DNA of 64,000 bases from positions 372,001 to 436,000 of the forward strand of contig NZ_KE386904.1 in NCBI RefSeq assembly GCF_000429445.1. The letters are read 5' to 3'. This DNA comes from Algoriphagus terrigena DSM 22685 (GTDB taxonomy: Bacteria > Bacteroidota > Bacteroidia > Cytophagales > Cyclobacteriaceae). The notes below the pieces were generated by a model that saw only the letters and a list, made by a program, of their open reading frames with translations, was not told where the DNA came from and did not search any database. Positions 43,431-52,757 of this stretch are shown one piece after another (position 1 is the first letter of the stretch; every line of letters begins with the position of its first letter). Made by a program: the position numbers and the translations under genes.

Positions 43431-44588
43431 TCAATTCAAATTCATGCTTCCGGATTCCACAGATTGCTTACCAAGTTTGATTTTAATTCTTTGTCCAGAA
43501 TTTATAGAACTGGTTTCCATTATCTTGGGCGATCGTCTAACCTTCCTCCTGACAAATTTTAAGGTCATCTTTTCCAGCAAATAGCCCAGAAAAAGTACAA
43601 TTACTGTAAGGATAGGTAGCACGAGATTGTCAGAATAATCCCCCAATATAAAAACTGTAAAGATAAGTGTGATCTGCAAAAAGCCTAACAACAAAGCTAC
43701 TTGATCATGCTTCAAACCCATTCTCATCAGAAAATGGTGAACGTGTCCTTTGTCCGCAGTCATTGGGTGTCTGCCTTGAGAAATTCTTCTTGTAAACACC
43801 CTTGCCATATCAAACAATGGATAGATCATCAGGACGATACCGGCGGAGAAGGTCGGCTCTAGTTTCAGTAAAGCGCCTTTGGGAAGGGCCGAATTATACT
43901 CCATAAATGCAATGATTAGGCTTCCAATAGAAAATCCCAGCGTGAGACTTCCCGTATCACCCATAAAAATCTTCGCAGGATGCCAATTGTAGATCATGAA
44001 CGCGAGTACCCCTCCTAATAGCGTCAAGCTAAGTACGGCCAAACTTTCAATTCCCTGGAAATAAAACCATCCACCGAGAATAGCCAATGTAATTGATCCG
44101 ATAGTGGCAGCGATACCATCCAATCCGTCGATCAGATTGAAAGCGTTTGTCAGCGCCAGCAAGACAAAAGCGCTGAAGCCATAACTCACCAAAATAGGTA
44201 TCTCATGAATCCCCAAAAAACCCTGAAGATCTCTGATTCGCATGTCCCCAATAATCACGACCAGAAAGACGGACAGCAACTGGCCAATAATCTTTCGAGA
44301 AGCCCTAAGCTCAACCATATCGTCTCTGAGGCCTACGAAAAACATTACGGCTATACCTCCCAACAAATACCTGATGTCCGGAATTGGAAACTGCCAAGCC
44401 CAGATAGAAAGTGCCACAAAAGAAGAAACGATAAATCCAATACCTCCCATTGAAGGCGTAGACACTTTGTGGATTTTTCGCCTTCCCGGGGAATCTGAAA
44501 CGTCATATTTTTCAAAAACCTTGATCAGCACGGGAAACAAACTGAGTCCCACAAAAAATGAGGCGAGAAATGAAAAAAGGAATGGCAT
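43431..44588 (-). CDS. WecA/TagO-like polyprenyl-phosphate N-acetylhexosamine-1-phosphate transferase
   Basis: The 385-residue membrane protein (about ten helices) belongs to the MraY/WecA family. Visible motifs are VGLRDDMVELRASRKIIGQ with the Asp-Asp pair, the LTNAFNLIDGLDGIAA loop and the cytoplasmic His motif KGHVHHFLMRMG. It moves a HexNAc-1-phosphate from UDP-sugar to undecaprenyl phosphate and so starts a surface glycan chain. It stands at the left end of the polysaccharide locus, but its own terminator and a 483-bp divergent region separate it from the Wzi-like gene. A second type of initiating transferase lies at 47.0-48.2 kb. The donor sugar (GlcNAc or a derivative) is not decided. 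Confidence 0.9.
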   Translation of the reverse strand: MPFLFSFLASFFVGLSLFPVLIKVFEKYDVSDSPGRRKIHKVSTPSMGGIGFIVSSFVALSIWAWQFPIPDIRYLLGGIAVMFFVGLRDDMVELRASRKIIGQLLSVFLVVIIGDMRIRDLQGFLGIHEIPILVSYGFSAFVLLALTNAFNLIDGLDGIAATIGSITLAILGGWFYFQGIESLAVLSLTLLGGVLAFMIYNWHPAKIFMGDTGSLTLGFSIGSLIIAFMEYNSALPKGALLKLEPTFSAGIVLMIYPLFDMARVFTRRISQGRHPMTADKGHVHHFLMRMGLKHDQVALLLGFLQITLIFTVFILGDYSDNLVLPILTVIVLFLGYLLEKMTLKFVRRKVRRSPKIMETSSINSGQRIKIKLGKQSVESGSMNLN

Positions 44589-45071
44589 GGAACGTGATTT
44601 AGTTCAGAAAGATTTGAGGCTGGAATAGTTGGGGCAAAAATTGAACCTATATTTTTTGAAAGCAATAAAGACAATAAAAAGGTCTCCCTTAAATTGAAAG
44701 TGTTCCTTCTCGGACCCTCTTCCCAAATGTCTTTCAAAAATAGCTTTTTTCGACAACATCCTAAGTTTTTAAAGTAAATTCAAATCGATAAAACCCTACC
44801 ATAGCGATATCTACGTCTGCGCCCTTTTCCTATAAACTAAGTTTTTTAATGTATCTCAGTTCTTTTACGTATCCAAAAGCGAAGTATTCTCGCCAAACTT
44901 CGGGGAAAATTGGCAGCACTTCCATAACGAAAAACTAAAAGAAAACGCTACAAATAAATTGGATAAAAATCTTCATCAGGAAGGCAACATTTTTTTTCAT
45001 TTTCTTTCCAAAAAGCATACAAATCTAAATCTGGTTCTAATTTTGTTGCCTGCACCAGAGACAATCCAAAA
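44589..45071. other. AT-rich divergent intergenic region
   Basis: A 483-bp, gene-free region between the divergent wecA-like and Wzi-like genes. It should hold promoters for both. On the plus strand I see one -7-like element, listed separately; on the minus strand I cannot identify a convincing pair. No hairpin stands out. Confidence 0.5.
45038..45045 (+). promoter_or_regulatory. Candidate -7 element for the Wzi-like gene
   Basis: TAATTTTG fits TAnnTTTG and lies 26 bp before the ATG at 45072. No TTG/TTTG element is found at the right distance upstream, so support is limited. Confidence 0.3.
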
Positions 45072-46766
45072 ATGAAGTACCGACCTATACTTTTCCTGCT
45101 ATTTTTACTTACGTTTAGTTCGGGATTCTGTCAGACAATCCCTCTTGGATTTCCCGTTTTAAATGAGTACTTGAGAAGAGAGCAGATCCTTGGGAATTTA
45201 AATCCTGATTTCTCATTCAACTATAGACCGATTTTGGTAGAAAAGGCCTTTCCGGAGTTGAATTCACTCTTCGTAAACGACTCCTCAAGCAAAAAAGCGA
45301 ATCTAGGAAAGAAGTTGTTCAAGGAACTCAAAATCGGTCTCCTTCCCGTACAATCAACAATAATTTACAACGCCAAACGACCATACGGATGGGGAAATGG
45401 AGCTGCGGTTCCGTCAAAAGGTGGTCAAGTATTGGTCTCTGCGGGCACATTTTTGAAATGGGGTCCGCTTCGCATGCAGTTATATCCTCAAGTTTATTAT
45501 GCCCAAAATTTGCCGTTTCAAGAATATCCAAAAAACGCACCCTCAGCTTATTTCCAGGCAATACGTAATGATGTGATTGGCACAGATAAACCGGTAAGAT
45601 ATGGGACTGGCAGCATAAAAAAATTCTTGATTGGAGATTCAAATATCATGTTGGATTTTGGAAGTTTTGCTGCAGGAGTGTCAACTGAAAATGTCTGGTG
45701 GGGGCCAGGCACCTCTACGGCACTTTTATTAAGTGATAACGCGGAAGGATTTCTTCATGCCACTATTAAAACCACAAGACCAGCTAAAACGTTCTTGGGC
45801 AATTTTGAAGGAGAGTATTTTGCAGGAAGTCTAGAGGGATCCGAACTGCCATATTTCAGCGACGGATATCTTGATGGCCGTCTGGGAGGAAACAGGGACG
45901 ATGAAAGCTTCCGCTACTTTACAGGACTTTCCATAACTTATTCACCAAAATGGGTTAATGGCCTTTCAATCGGGGGTGCTAGAACTTTTCAGGTGTACGA
46001 AAAAGACATGGGTAATAATTTCAGGGCATGGTTCCCCCTGCTTGATCCGTTGCCCAAAGACGGAGTTGGAAATATAGAAAACATTAAACTTCGTGAAGAT
46101 CAACACTTCTCACTATTTTTCAGGTGGTTTATTCCAAAGATTCAATTTGAATTTTATGGTGAATTCATGAAGAATGATCATAATTTTAATTGGAGAGACG
46201 TCATCATGAATCCTGAACACTCCAGGGGATACATCCTAGGATTCACAAAATATGTGACACTCCCTAAGTCAAATAATTTCCTGGAATTACATATGGAAAT
46301 GATTCAAACCCAAAATTCTATTAATCGGTTGATTCGTTATTCAGATATAGACAGAGGTATCAATATCTATTATAATGGACAAGTAACGCATGGTTTAACC
46401 AACAAAGGACAAGTTCTTGGAAGTGGATTGGGATTGAGTGGAAATCTTCAAAAAATTTCAATTAGCAAGGTAAACGAAAAAAATAAAATCGGAATTCAGG
46501 TTTCGAGACTCGTGTACGATCCACATTCCCAATTGTTGGGTAGCGTGTTTGGGCTGGACATGAGACCGTGGGTTGATTTTTCCGGCGGCATTATAGGAAA
46601 CTACTCCTTTAACAATCACCTATTATTTTCAGGAGGGTTGAATGGAATCCTAACTTTAAATGAAAACTGGCTAGTTTCCGATACCATAGATCCAAATATA
46701 TTCGGAGAAAAAAGTCCCGTTAGTTCGAACTTCAACTTCGAATTGAAGATAGCCTATATTTTCTAG
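45072..46766 (+). CDS. Wzi-like capsule assembly outer-membrane protein
   Basis: The 564-residue protein has a signal peptide (MKYRPILFLLFLLTFSSGFC). The mature part is rich in alternating beta strands with many aromatic-Gly turns and matches the capsule assembly protein Wzi family, for example ENVWWGPGTSTALLLSDNAE and the ending FNFELKIAYIF with a terminal aromatic residue. Wzi is an outer-membrane beta-barrel lectin that helps attach or organise capsule at the surface. It is the only plus-strand gene of the polysaccharide locus, converging on the sugar-transferase cluster. This suggests that the locus makes a capsule or surface-attached polymer. Confidence 0.85.
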   Translation: MKYRPILFLLFLLTFSSGFCQTIPLGFPVLNEYLRREQILGNLNPDFSFNYRPILVEKAFPELNSLFVNDSSSKKANLGKKLFKELKIGLLPVQSTIIYNAKRPYGWGNGAAVPSKGGQVLVSAGTFLKWGPLRMQLYPQVYYAQNLPFQEYPKNAPSAYFQAIRNDVIGTDKPVRYGTGSIKKFLIGDSNIMLDFGSFAAGVSTENVWWGPGTSTALLLSDNAEGFLHATIKTTRPAKTFLGNFEGEYFAGSLEGSELPYFSDGYLDGRLGGNRDDESFRYFTGLSITYSPKWVNGLSIGGARTFQVYEKDMGNNFRAWFPLLDPLPKDGVGNIENIKLREDQHFSLFFRWFIPKIQFEFYGEFMKNDHNFNWRDVIMNPEHSRGYILGFTKYVTLPKSNNFLELHMEMIQTQNSINRLIRYSDIDRGINIYYNGQVTHGLTNKGQVLGSGLGLSGNLQKISISKVNEKNKIGIQVSRLVYDPHSQLLGSVFGLDMRPWVDFSGGIIGNYSFNNHLLFSGGLNGILTLNENWLVSDTIDPNIFGEKSPVSSNFNFELKIAYIF

Positions 46767-46944
46767 CACCTTAGTTCAGGCGGTGCAATAGCTGAGAGAG
46801 TGGCGGCGAAATAATTGACCTTGCTCTCCTCCTCTTCAGATTTGCAAGTGAGAGCTCTGCTAGAAGAACCGATTTTCTTCTTCAAATCCGCTTCGAGTTT
46901 TCTTAAAATTTTCCAGGGAAAATCTTCAGCTATTTTTCGAGATC

Positions 46945-46975
46945 TAAAAAAAAGTCTCCCATTTGTGGGAGACTT
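46945..46975 (-). terminator. Terminator of the polysaccharide gene cluster
   Basis: AAGTCTCCCA (46952-46961) pairs perfectly with TGGGAGACTT (46966-46975) around a TTTG loop. On the minus strand it is followed by a run of T (A run at 46945-46953) and lies 43 bp after the sugar transferase stop. Confidence 0.9.
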
Positions 46976-47018
46976 AGTACTCTATTTATCCAAGCCAAAC
47001 TTGTCGATTTTGCACCCT

Positions 47019-48194
47019 CTACTTGCTTCGCGCACCTCTCAAAAATATATTTCTGAAAATCAGAAAGAAATACTTTATATCTGTAGTAATCGGATTTCGA
47101 CTATATAATTCAAGGTATTTCCGCTCAGAGGCCATTATTTCCTCTAACGTCTTAGGCATATCAGCATAAAAAGGTGGAACTAACCCTGGCTTAGTCTCAG
47201 TCCGCATTTTTTGAAGTTCTGGAGAATATAGAGAAAAATAATGTCTGCTCAATGGTCTCACTCCAATAAGTTTCATCTCCCCCTTCAATAAATTCCAGAT
47301 CATTGGCAATTCATCAATCCAAAACTTTCTAAGGAATCTACCCAGAGGGGATATTCTAAAGTCATCTTTAAATTTCCCTCCCTCATCTAGCTGATTATTT
47401 TTGTAGATGTAATCCTGGAGATATTCCGCATAAGGGTACATCGTCCTCAATTTGAAGACCTTAAAGATCTTGCCATCTTTCCCTATCCTACGCAATCTAA
47501 TCAAAGGTCCATAGGTTGGACTCGTATCAAATGCCGGCCTTTCAGTCTTTCTCGCAACAAAGTAAAGAATGTCGTTGTGAGCCCATTCATCCAAAACCTC
47601 AAAACCACAGGAATACAGTCTACCAAATGTCTCAGCCCGGGAGAGCATTCTATTCTTACCTTTTGTCAGGTAAAAGTAGATCTTTTGAGTGTATTTCACC
47701 TTAGGTAGGATCCGATGAAAAAACGAGTCAACTAGATAGGCCCCATAATTAACAGGGAACGCATATTTCCTGAGTAACCTTTTCTTCCGGCTCGCGTAAG
47801 TTTCCACCGAAGAAATGTACATTCCACCCGTTGGTATCTTATAGTTGACGGCCTCCAAAAACTTATTAATACGCCGGCTGCTGTTTATATTCCTCAAATT
47901 GACGATATTGGTATACTCATCCTCAATCTTGTAGATGTCAAAATTCCCTGAAGAAGCCAAAAAATAGGTGTTTTTCAAATCTTTGCCTAAATGTCGGGCG
48001 TAGAATGAAACTACCTCTTTATCTTTTTCTTGAAGAATAAGACCTTTCAAACGGTCTACCGAAATCAACGTTTCGTTAGAGGAAATTAATTCTTCAGAAA
48101 TTAGCTCTTCCAAAAAAGAATCCGTAGTAAAAATGTTCATAAGACTTTTCTCTAAAATATCAAAAACAGTACCATTGAGATCATTTCCCCACAT
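47019..48194 (-). CDS. PglC/WbaP-type sugar transferase with a long unusual N-terminal region
   Basis: The C-terminal part (about 225-391) is a polyprenyl-phosphate phosphoglycosyltransferase domain: GPLIRLRRIGKDGKIFKVFK, RTM, the Asp-Glu catalytic pair in WIDELPMIWNLLKGEMKLIG and VRPLSRH. It would transfer a sugar-1-phosphate to undecaprenyl phosphate. In typical members a re-entrant membrane helix directly precedes this domain. Here the preceding stretch (EWAHNDILYFVARKTERPAF) is not clearly membrane-inserted, and the first 220 residues have no domain I recognise. It is the last gene of the minus-strand cluster, 122 bp after the DUF354 gene. Confidence 0.8.
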   Translation of the reverse strand: MWGNDLNGTVFDILEKSLMNIFTTDSFLEELISEELISSNETLISVDRLKGLILQEKDKEVVSFYARHLGKDLKNTYFLASSGNFDIYKIEDEYTNIVNLRNINSSRRINKFLEAVNYKIPTGGMYISSVETYASRKKRLLRKYAFPVNYGAYLVDSFFHRILPKVKYTQKIYFYLTKGKNRMLSRAETFGRLYSCGFEVLDEWAHNDILYFVARKTERPAFDTSPTYGPLIRLRRIGKDGKIFKVFKLRTMYPYAEYLQDYIYKNNQLDEGGKFKDDFRISPLGRFLRKFWIDELPMIWNLLKGEMKLIGVRPLSRHYFSLYSPELQKMRTETKPGLVPPFYADMPKTLEEIMASERKYLELYSRNPITTDIKYFFLIFRNIFLRGARSK

Positions 48195-48316
48195 TCATTT
48201 CGAGTAAGTGGGATTTCTCAAACTTCAATTGCAAAAATTGGATTTTGACTACCATCGAACCTTGGATAAGTGCAAACAATAAGATGTTTTTTACGTAAAC
48301 CTCGCGACCCCCACTG

Positions 48317-49387
48317 TTATCCAGTGCGGAATATCCCGACAGATTGGGGGTAATTCTCCACAAATTTGGAAAAAAAATCGGCAAGATCAATCTTCTCATC
48401 CAACATCCGCCGTCTCCTATCTTGGAAGATTTCTTTTCTATCACTCAAATTTAGCAGGAAATCTGTCTTTTCTAACAATTCAGAATGATTGCCTGGCCTA
48501 ATTCCAAACCCTAATTCATACTTGTTCTCCAGTTCCTCTAGGTAACTTATTCTTCCCACGAAGTCATTGTATCTGATAAAAGGCACGCCTAATACTCCGG
48601 CCTCAGCTGCCATTGTCTGACTGTCGCCAATGTAAATTTGCGCAAAAGCCAAGACATGATGCATATCCAGCGGATTGATTCTCGTACGATAGTTTTCTAA
48701 ATCTTGAGGAAGCTCAATCTCTGAAGTGACAAACACCTTGCCTTTGAGTTTTAATTTCGAAATCAAAACTCTAGCTAATTCCACATCAATGCCGGAAATT
48801 CCGGTATCGTGGTGGGCTTTTAATTTTGCAAACCTGACAATTGAATAATTATCATTGTGGGAAAAATACTGATCTACGATGGCCGGGTCAGCCTTAAAAT
48901 GATTCGGATGAAGATAGGCAAGTTCATGATAGCCTTCGTACCCAATTTTCTTATCGACCCATTTGCCCACAGAGCAAACATTTGGAGAAAGAATATGATC
49001 TGCCCACGGATAAGCTAACCTTGCATATAAAGGGACGACTTCGGCATCGTCTTCGTTTACATTGATCGATGGTATTCCGAGTAGCTTCCCGACGTGGGAA
49101 ATTGCCACCGATGTACCAATCAGCAGATCAGGACGATTTGCCAAACAATGAATCAAGAGTTTGAAATCTTGTTTAAGTTGTCCAATAGCAATACCGAATT
49201 TTGAATCTTTCCTCCCGTCCGGCAGAATATTTTTAAAATCAAGGTCCGCATTTACCAAGAGATCTTCTAGAATGTCCTTCTTTTTAATAAGTATCTCGAC
49301 CTGAAGCCCCTTGGATTTCAGGTAAAGTATTGTATTTTTAAAAAGATGAAAATGAGCGGGGTGCCCCAGATGGAATAAATATTTCAT
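48317..49387 (-). CDS. DUF354 protein (GT-B-fold glycosyltransferase-like)
   Basis: The 356-residue protein starts MKYLFHLGHPAHFHLFKNTI, the signature of DUF354, a family related in fold to UDP-GlcNAc 2-epimerases and GT-B glycosyltransferases. The C-terminal half has the typical IYIGDSQTMAAEAGVLGVP segment, which in GT-B enzymes contacts the nucleotide sugar. No membrane segment is seen. It lies between the wecB-like and sugar-transferase genes and so probably adds a sugar to the repeat unit or modifies a nucleotide sugar; the reaction is not known. Confidence 0.78.
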   Translation of the reverse strand: MKYLFHLGHPAHFHLFKNTILYLKSKGLQVEILIKKKDILEDLLVNADLDFKNILPDGRKDSKFGIAIGQLKQDFKLLIHCLANRPDLLIGTSVAISHVGKLLGIPSINVNEDDAEVVPLYARLAYPWADHILSPNVCSVGKWVDKKIGYEGYHELAYLHPNHFKADPAIVDQYFSHNDNYSIVRFAKLKAHHDTGISGIDVELARVLISKLKLKGKVFVTSEIELPQDLENYRTRINPLDMHHVLAFAQIYIGDSQTMAAEAGVLGVPFIRYNDFVGRISYLEELENKYELGFGIRPGNHSELLEKTDFLLNLSDRKEIFQDRRRRMLDEKIDLADFFSKFVENYPQSVGIFRTG

Positions 49388-49424
49388 TGATCTTATACCT
49401 GAGTTAAATTTCCTCTACAATCTG

Positions 49425-50525
49425 CTAATTGCTTTCGTACAGCTTTTCGATAACATCTATAATTCGTCGGGAGGTCCCTCCATCCCAAAGCGGAATACCT
49501 TTATATTGTTTCCAATTACCCGTCATCATCCTCTCAAGGGCAGCAGCAACGGCATCAGGATCCGTACCTATCAACTCATTTGTCCCCAGATGGATGGTTT
49601 CAGCTCTTTCAGTAGTATCTCTTAGCGTAATGCAGGGGACATTCATTACAGACGCTTCCTCGGTTATACCCCCAGAGTCGGTAACTACTCCTTTTGCATA
49701 TTTTACCAAATAATTAAATTCCAGATACGATAAAGGTGCAGAAAAGTACAAGTTAGGATAGTCTATCCCCATGTTCTCCAAGATCTTAGCCGTTCTCGGA
49801 TGGACCGGAAAGATTATAGGTAGATTATCCACGCCTGATGCGATGGTATGAATTAATTCCTTCAATCTTGATCCTTCGTCTACATTGGCTGGTCGGTGCA
49901 TAGTCATCACCAAATACCTTTGAGAATCCAATGAATCATAAATATCCCCTGTAGGTCTGATCAATCTATCTTGATTGGCCAACAGCGTATCAATCATTGT
50001 ATTACCTACAAAGTGGATGCGATCTTCCGACACTCCCGCATTCCTCAAATTGGTATTTGCAATTTCAGAAGTGGTAAAAAAATGGTCGGTAATACTATCT
50101 GTAACCATGCGATTGATCTCTTCGGGCATAGTGAGGTCACCGGAACGAATTCCTCCTTCTACATGAGCTACATCTATTTGCAGCTTTTTAGCCGCTATGG
50201 AACAGGCCAACGTACTGGTGACATCGCCTACCACTATCACCAAATCGGGGCGGTTATCCAAAAGCTCTTTTTCAAATGCGATCATTATTGATGCTGTTTG
50301 TTCGGCTTGTGTACCTCCTCCACCTCCCAGATTTACATCTGGAAGAGGAATGGTCAATTGATCAAAGAAATCACCGGACATTTTCTGATCATAATGTTGA
50401 CCGGTATGGACAAGTCTAAAATCTAGTTCCCGGCCTTCACTTTTCCGGCTTTCTATTTGGTGAATCAGGGGCGCAATTTTCACAAAATTTGGCCTAGCAC
50501 CAGCCACAATAGTAATTTTAATCAT
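49425..50525 (-). CDS. Non-hydrolysing UDP-HexNAc 2-epimerase (WecB/WbpI-like)
   Basis: The 366-residue enzyme shows the family motifs VAGARPNFVKIAPL, VHTGQHYD, AHVEGGIRSGDLTMPEEINR, the MHRPANVDEG stretch and VTDSGGITEEA. WecB interconverts UDP-GlcNAc and UDP-ManNAc. WbpI homologues do the same with UDP-2,3-diacetamido-glucuronic acid. Because the cluster's right end carries WlbA/WbpB- and WlbB/WbpD-like genes, a WbpI-like role is possible. Sequence alone does not separate the two. It is 72 bp after the GT2 gene and 37 bp before the DUF354 gene. Confidence 0.88.
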   Translation of the reverse strand: MIKITIVAGARPNFVKIAPLIHQIESRKSEGRELDFRLVHTGQHYDQKMSGDFFDQLTIPLPDVNLGGGGGTQAEQTASIMIAFEKELLDNRPDLVIVVGDVTSTLACSIAAKKLQIDVAHVEGGIRSGDLTMPEEINRMVTDSITDHFFTTSEIANTNLRNAGVSEDRIHFVGNTMIDTLLANQDRLIRPTGDIYDSLDSQRYLVMTMHRPANVDEGSRLKELIHTIASGVDNLPIIFPVHPRTAKILENMGIDYPNLYFSAPLSYLEFNYLVKYAKGVVTDSGGITEEASVMNVPCITLRDTTERAETIHLGTNELIGTDPDAVAAALERMMTGNWKQYKGIPLWDGGTSRRIIDVIEKLYESN

Positions 50526-50597
50526 ATTTTAAGTTCCTATATACTTAACTCACCTACTTAAACAAACTGGAAATGGAAAACACATTCATCTAAACTA

Positions 50598-51452
50598 TTA
50601 ATTCGATCGATCAAATATCCGCTTTAGATGAAACCTATTTATAAACAAGGCCAATTCCGGAGACACATTTTTAGGATATTTCTTTACTTGAGCAGTTAAA
50701 TACCCCTTCAAAAAATAGTAGAATATAAACAGATTTAACTTTCGCGCAGATCTTACAGAAGCTCGAACAAATGCCAAAAATAAATTGCTACCATTGCAAT
50801 AATTAGCAACCCCGAGTTTAAAACACAATTCTTTATAATTATAATCCGATGCAGCAGGCCGAAAATGCTTTACATCGACATCAAACACTTTTGTACCCCA
50901 ACCAAAAAACATCGCAGTCATCTCATCCAAGCCATCCCAGCCAAGAACAGGCAAAAGTCCGCCAATTTGCTTGAAACAGTCAACTCGATAAGATTTCAAT
51001 GCACCTCTAACGTGATAATTTGCTTGGGTGGTTTTTGTCCAACTTCCATTAGAAAGTTCAACTATTCGTCCGCCGGTAATGCCAATCGAACTGTTATACT
51101 GAAAAACATCAATGACTGTCTGAAAATAATTAAAAGGCAGCTCTAGATCTGCATCAATCTTACTGATAAAATAAAAATCCTCAATACTCAGGAAAGTCAT
51201 CCCAAAGTTAAAGGCACTTATAACTTTAGTTCCTTGAACCTTAAAAGACCCGGATTCATTAAAAACATACAAAATATATGGAAATTTTTCCGAATATCGT
51301 TTAATTATACGGGCTGAATCATCTGTTGAATTATCGTCAACACAAACAACTAAAGAAGGAATCTTTGACTGATTTATAATTGATTCTAAAAAGCGCTCTA
51401 GAAACTTACCCTCATTGTAAACGGGGACAATGACACAAAACTTACAATCCAT
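50598..51452 (-). CDS. Family 2 glycosyltransferase
   Basis: The 284-residue protein has a GT-A fold: FCVIVPVYNEGKFLERFLES at the start, VVCVDDNSTDDSA, and the metal-binding Asp motif KIDADLELP. The acceptor-side motif WDGLDEMTAMFFGWG follows. It should add one sugar of the repeat unit on the cytoplasmic face of the membrane. The donor is not known. It begins 9 bp after the Wzy-like gene ends. Confidence 0.87.
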   Translation of the reverse strand: MDCKFCVIVPVYNEGKFLERFLESIINQSKIPSLVVCVDDNSTDDSARIIKRYSEKFPYILYVFNESGSFKVQGTKVISAFNFGMTFLSIEDFYFISKIDADLELPFNYFQTVIDVFQYNSSIGITGGRIVELSNGSWTKTTQANYHVRGALKSYRVDCFKQIGGLLPVLGWDGLDEMTAMFFGWGTKVFDVDVKHFRPAASDYNYKELCFKLGVANYCNGSNLFLAFVRASVRSARKLNLFIFYYFLKGYLTAQVKKYPKNVSPELALFINRFHLKRIFDRSN

Positions 51453-51461
51453 ATCTAATAA

Positions 51462-52757
51462 TTACGTTCTATCAAAACCAAAATAAGCCATAACAAAGAA
51501 ATACATGTACGAACAGTAGTTAGTAAAAAGCCCTTGATCTGTAATAGTTTGCAAAATCAAGGTGGTAAATAAAACCAAGGAAATATAAAACTCACGTCCA
51601 CGTCCCTGGGTTCGTAAAATTCCCAAAACCGGAAAAGAAAAAGGCACTAAACTTAGCATTAAAACAATAAATCCGTATTCTACAAAAATGAATGCCAGCG
51701 TTAAGTCAGTTATACTTGATATACCTTGTACAATCCCACCAGATGACATAAATCCAGATCCAAAGAAAAAGCTCTCGTAGTAGGCAAATATATTTGAAGA
51801 ACGAGAAAGTGTAGATTCTTCAACAATTGAACTACCACTATCAAAATAATTGAATAAATAAAACACTCGCATAAGAGGGCTAGAAAAGTCTCCTCTCTCA
51901 TAAAACTCGAGATTAAGCTTAGAAGAAATAACAGTAACAAAAATAGCTGCACATACAAAGCCAGTAAATACAAAGACTAGCCTCCTTCTATATATCAACA
52001 ACATAAATCCAACTTGACAAAAAACAAAACTAACAAAAGAAGTCCGAATACCTGTATTTATTAGTGTAAAAACAAAAAGAATAAAGATCGTCCAAAATAC
52101 AATTCTATTTATCTTTAACCTATAAGTCGTATATAGGTAGTAATAAAAGGGAACGAAAACAGCTAAAACGTTCCCCAAATTTGCAGGTCTTATAAATGTT
52201 CCAATCGCAGGATTACCTTTCAATATCTCCTCCGAAATAAGATTTACAAACTCTCCATTTTTATATATATATTCGATAACAAGAAAATATTTAATGGAAG
52301 GCATAAAAAGCTGAGCCAAGTAAAAACCAGATGTTAAAGTGAAAAAAATTAAAAGAAAATTGAAAACTGAAAAAAAACGATCCTCCTTTACCACTAATGA
52401 AGCTACAGAAAAAAACAAAAAAGAATGAAAGAAGTTCTTAAAATATCCAATAGATAAATAAATTGGATAAGAATAAATCCTTGAATGAAAATACATCAAA
52501 AAAAGAAAAGTAATAAGGAATAAGAAATAAAAACTTAAGAACTTTCGAAAGTGGTGTGGGAATTTAAAATAAAAGAAACACACACTAGAATATAAGTAAA
52601 CTGTGTTTAACGTCCCAACTGAGCTATAATCATTGGGAAAAAACTTCAAAGTAAACCAAAGAAGGAAAAATTGGATTACAAATCCAAAAATCAAAATTTT
52701 ATACGGTTTTTGAATAGAAAATACAAAACCCGCTACTACTAAAAAAAAGGGAATCAA
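51462..52757 (-). CDS. Wzy-like polymerase / O-antigen ligase-type membrane protein
   Basis: The 431-residue protein has about eleven membrane helices and a large extracytoplasmic loop (about 150-190), the pattern of Wzy polymerases and O-antigen ligases. Conserved sequence is low in this family, so the call rests on topology and context: between Wzx/glycosyltransferase genes and with no other polymerase in the cluster. The region is very rich in A and T. The start overlaps the preceding glycosyltransferase-like gene by 4 bp. Confidence 0.7.
   Translation of the reverse strand: MIPFFLVVAGFVFSIQKPYKILIFGFVIQFFLLWFTLKFFPNDYSSVGTLNTVYLYSSVCFFYFKFPHHFRKFLSFYFLFLITFLFLMYFHSRIYSYPIYLSIGYFKNFFHSFLFFSVASLVVKEDRFFSVFNFLLIFFTLTSGFYLAQLFMPSIKYFLVIEYIYKNGEFVNLISEEILKGNPAIGTFIRPANLGNVLAVFVPFYYYLYTTYRLKINRIVFWTIFILFVFTLINTGIRTSFVSFVFCQVGFMLLIYRRRLVFVFTGFVCAAIFVTVISSKLNLEFYERGDFSSPLMRVFYLFNYFDSGSSIVEESTLSRSSNIFAYYESFFFGSGFMSSGGIVQGISSITDLTLAFIFVEYGFIVLMLSLVPFSFPVLGILRTQGRGREFYISLVLFTTLILQTITDQGLFTNYCSYMYFFVMAYFGFDRT

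Noticed and set aside
46815..47108. Plus-strand frame of 97 codons after the Wzi-like gene
   Set aside because: It runs through a perfect terminator and into the sugar transferase gene on the other strand.
48181..48444. Minus-strand frame of 87 codons between the DUF354 and sugar transferase genes
   Set aside because: Overlaps the end of the DUF354 gene in another frame and has no recognisable features.
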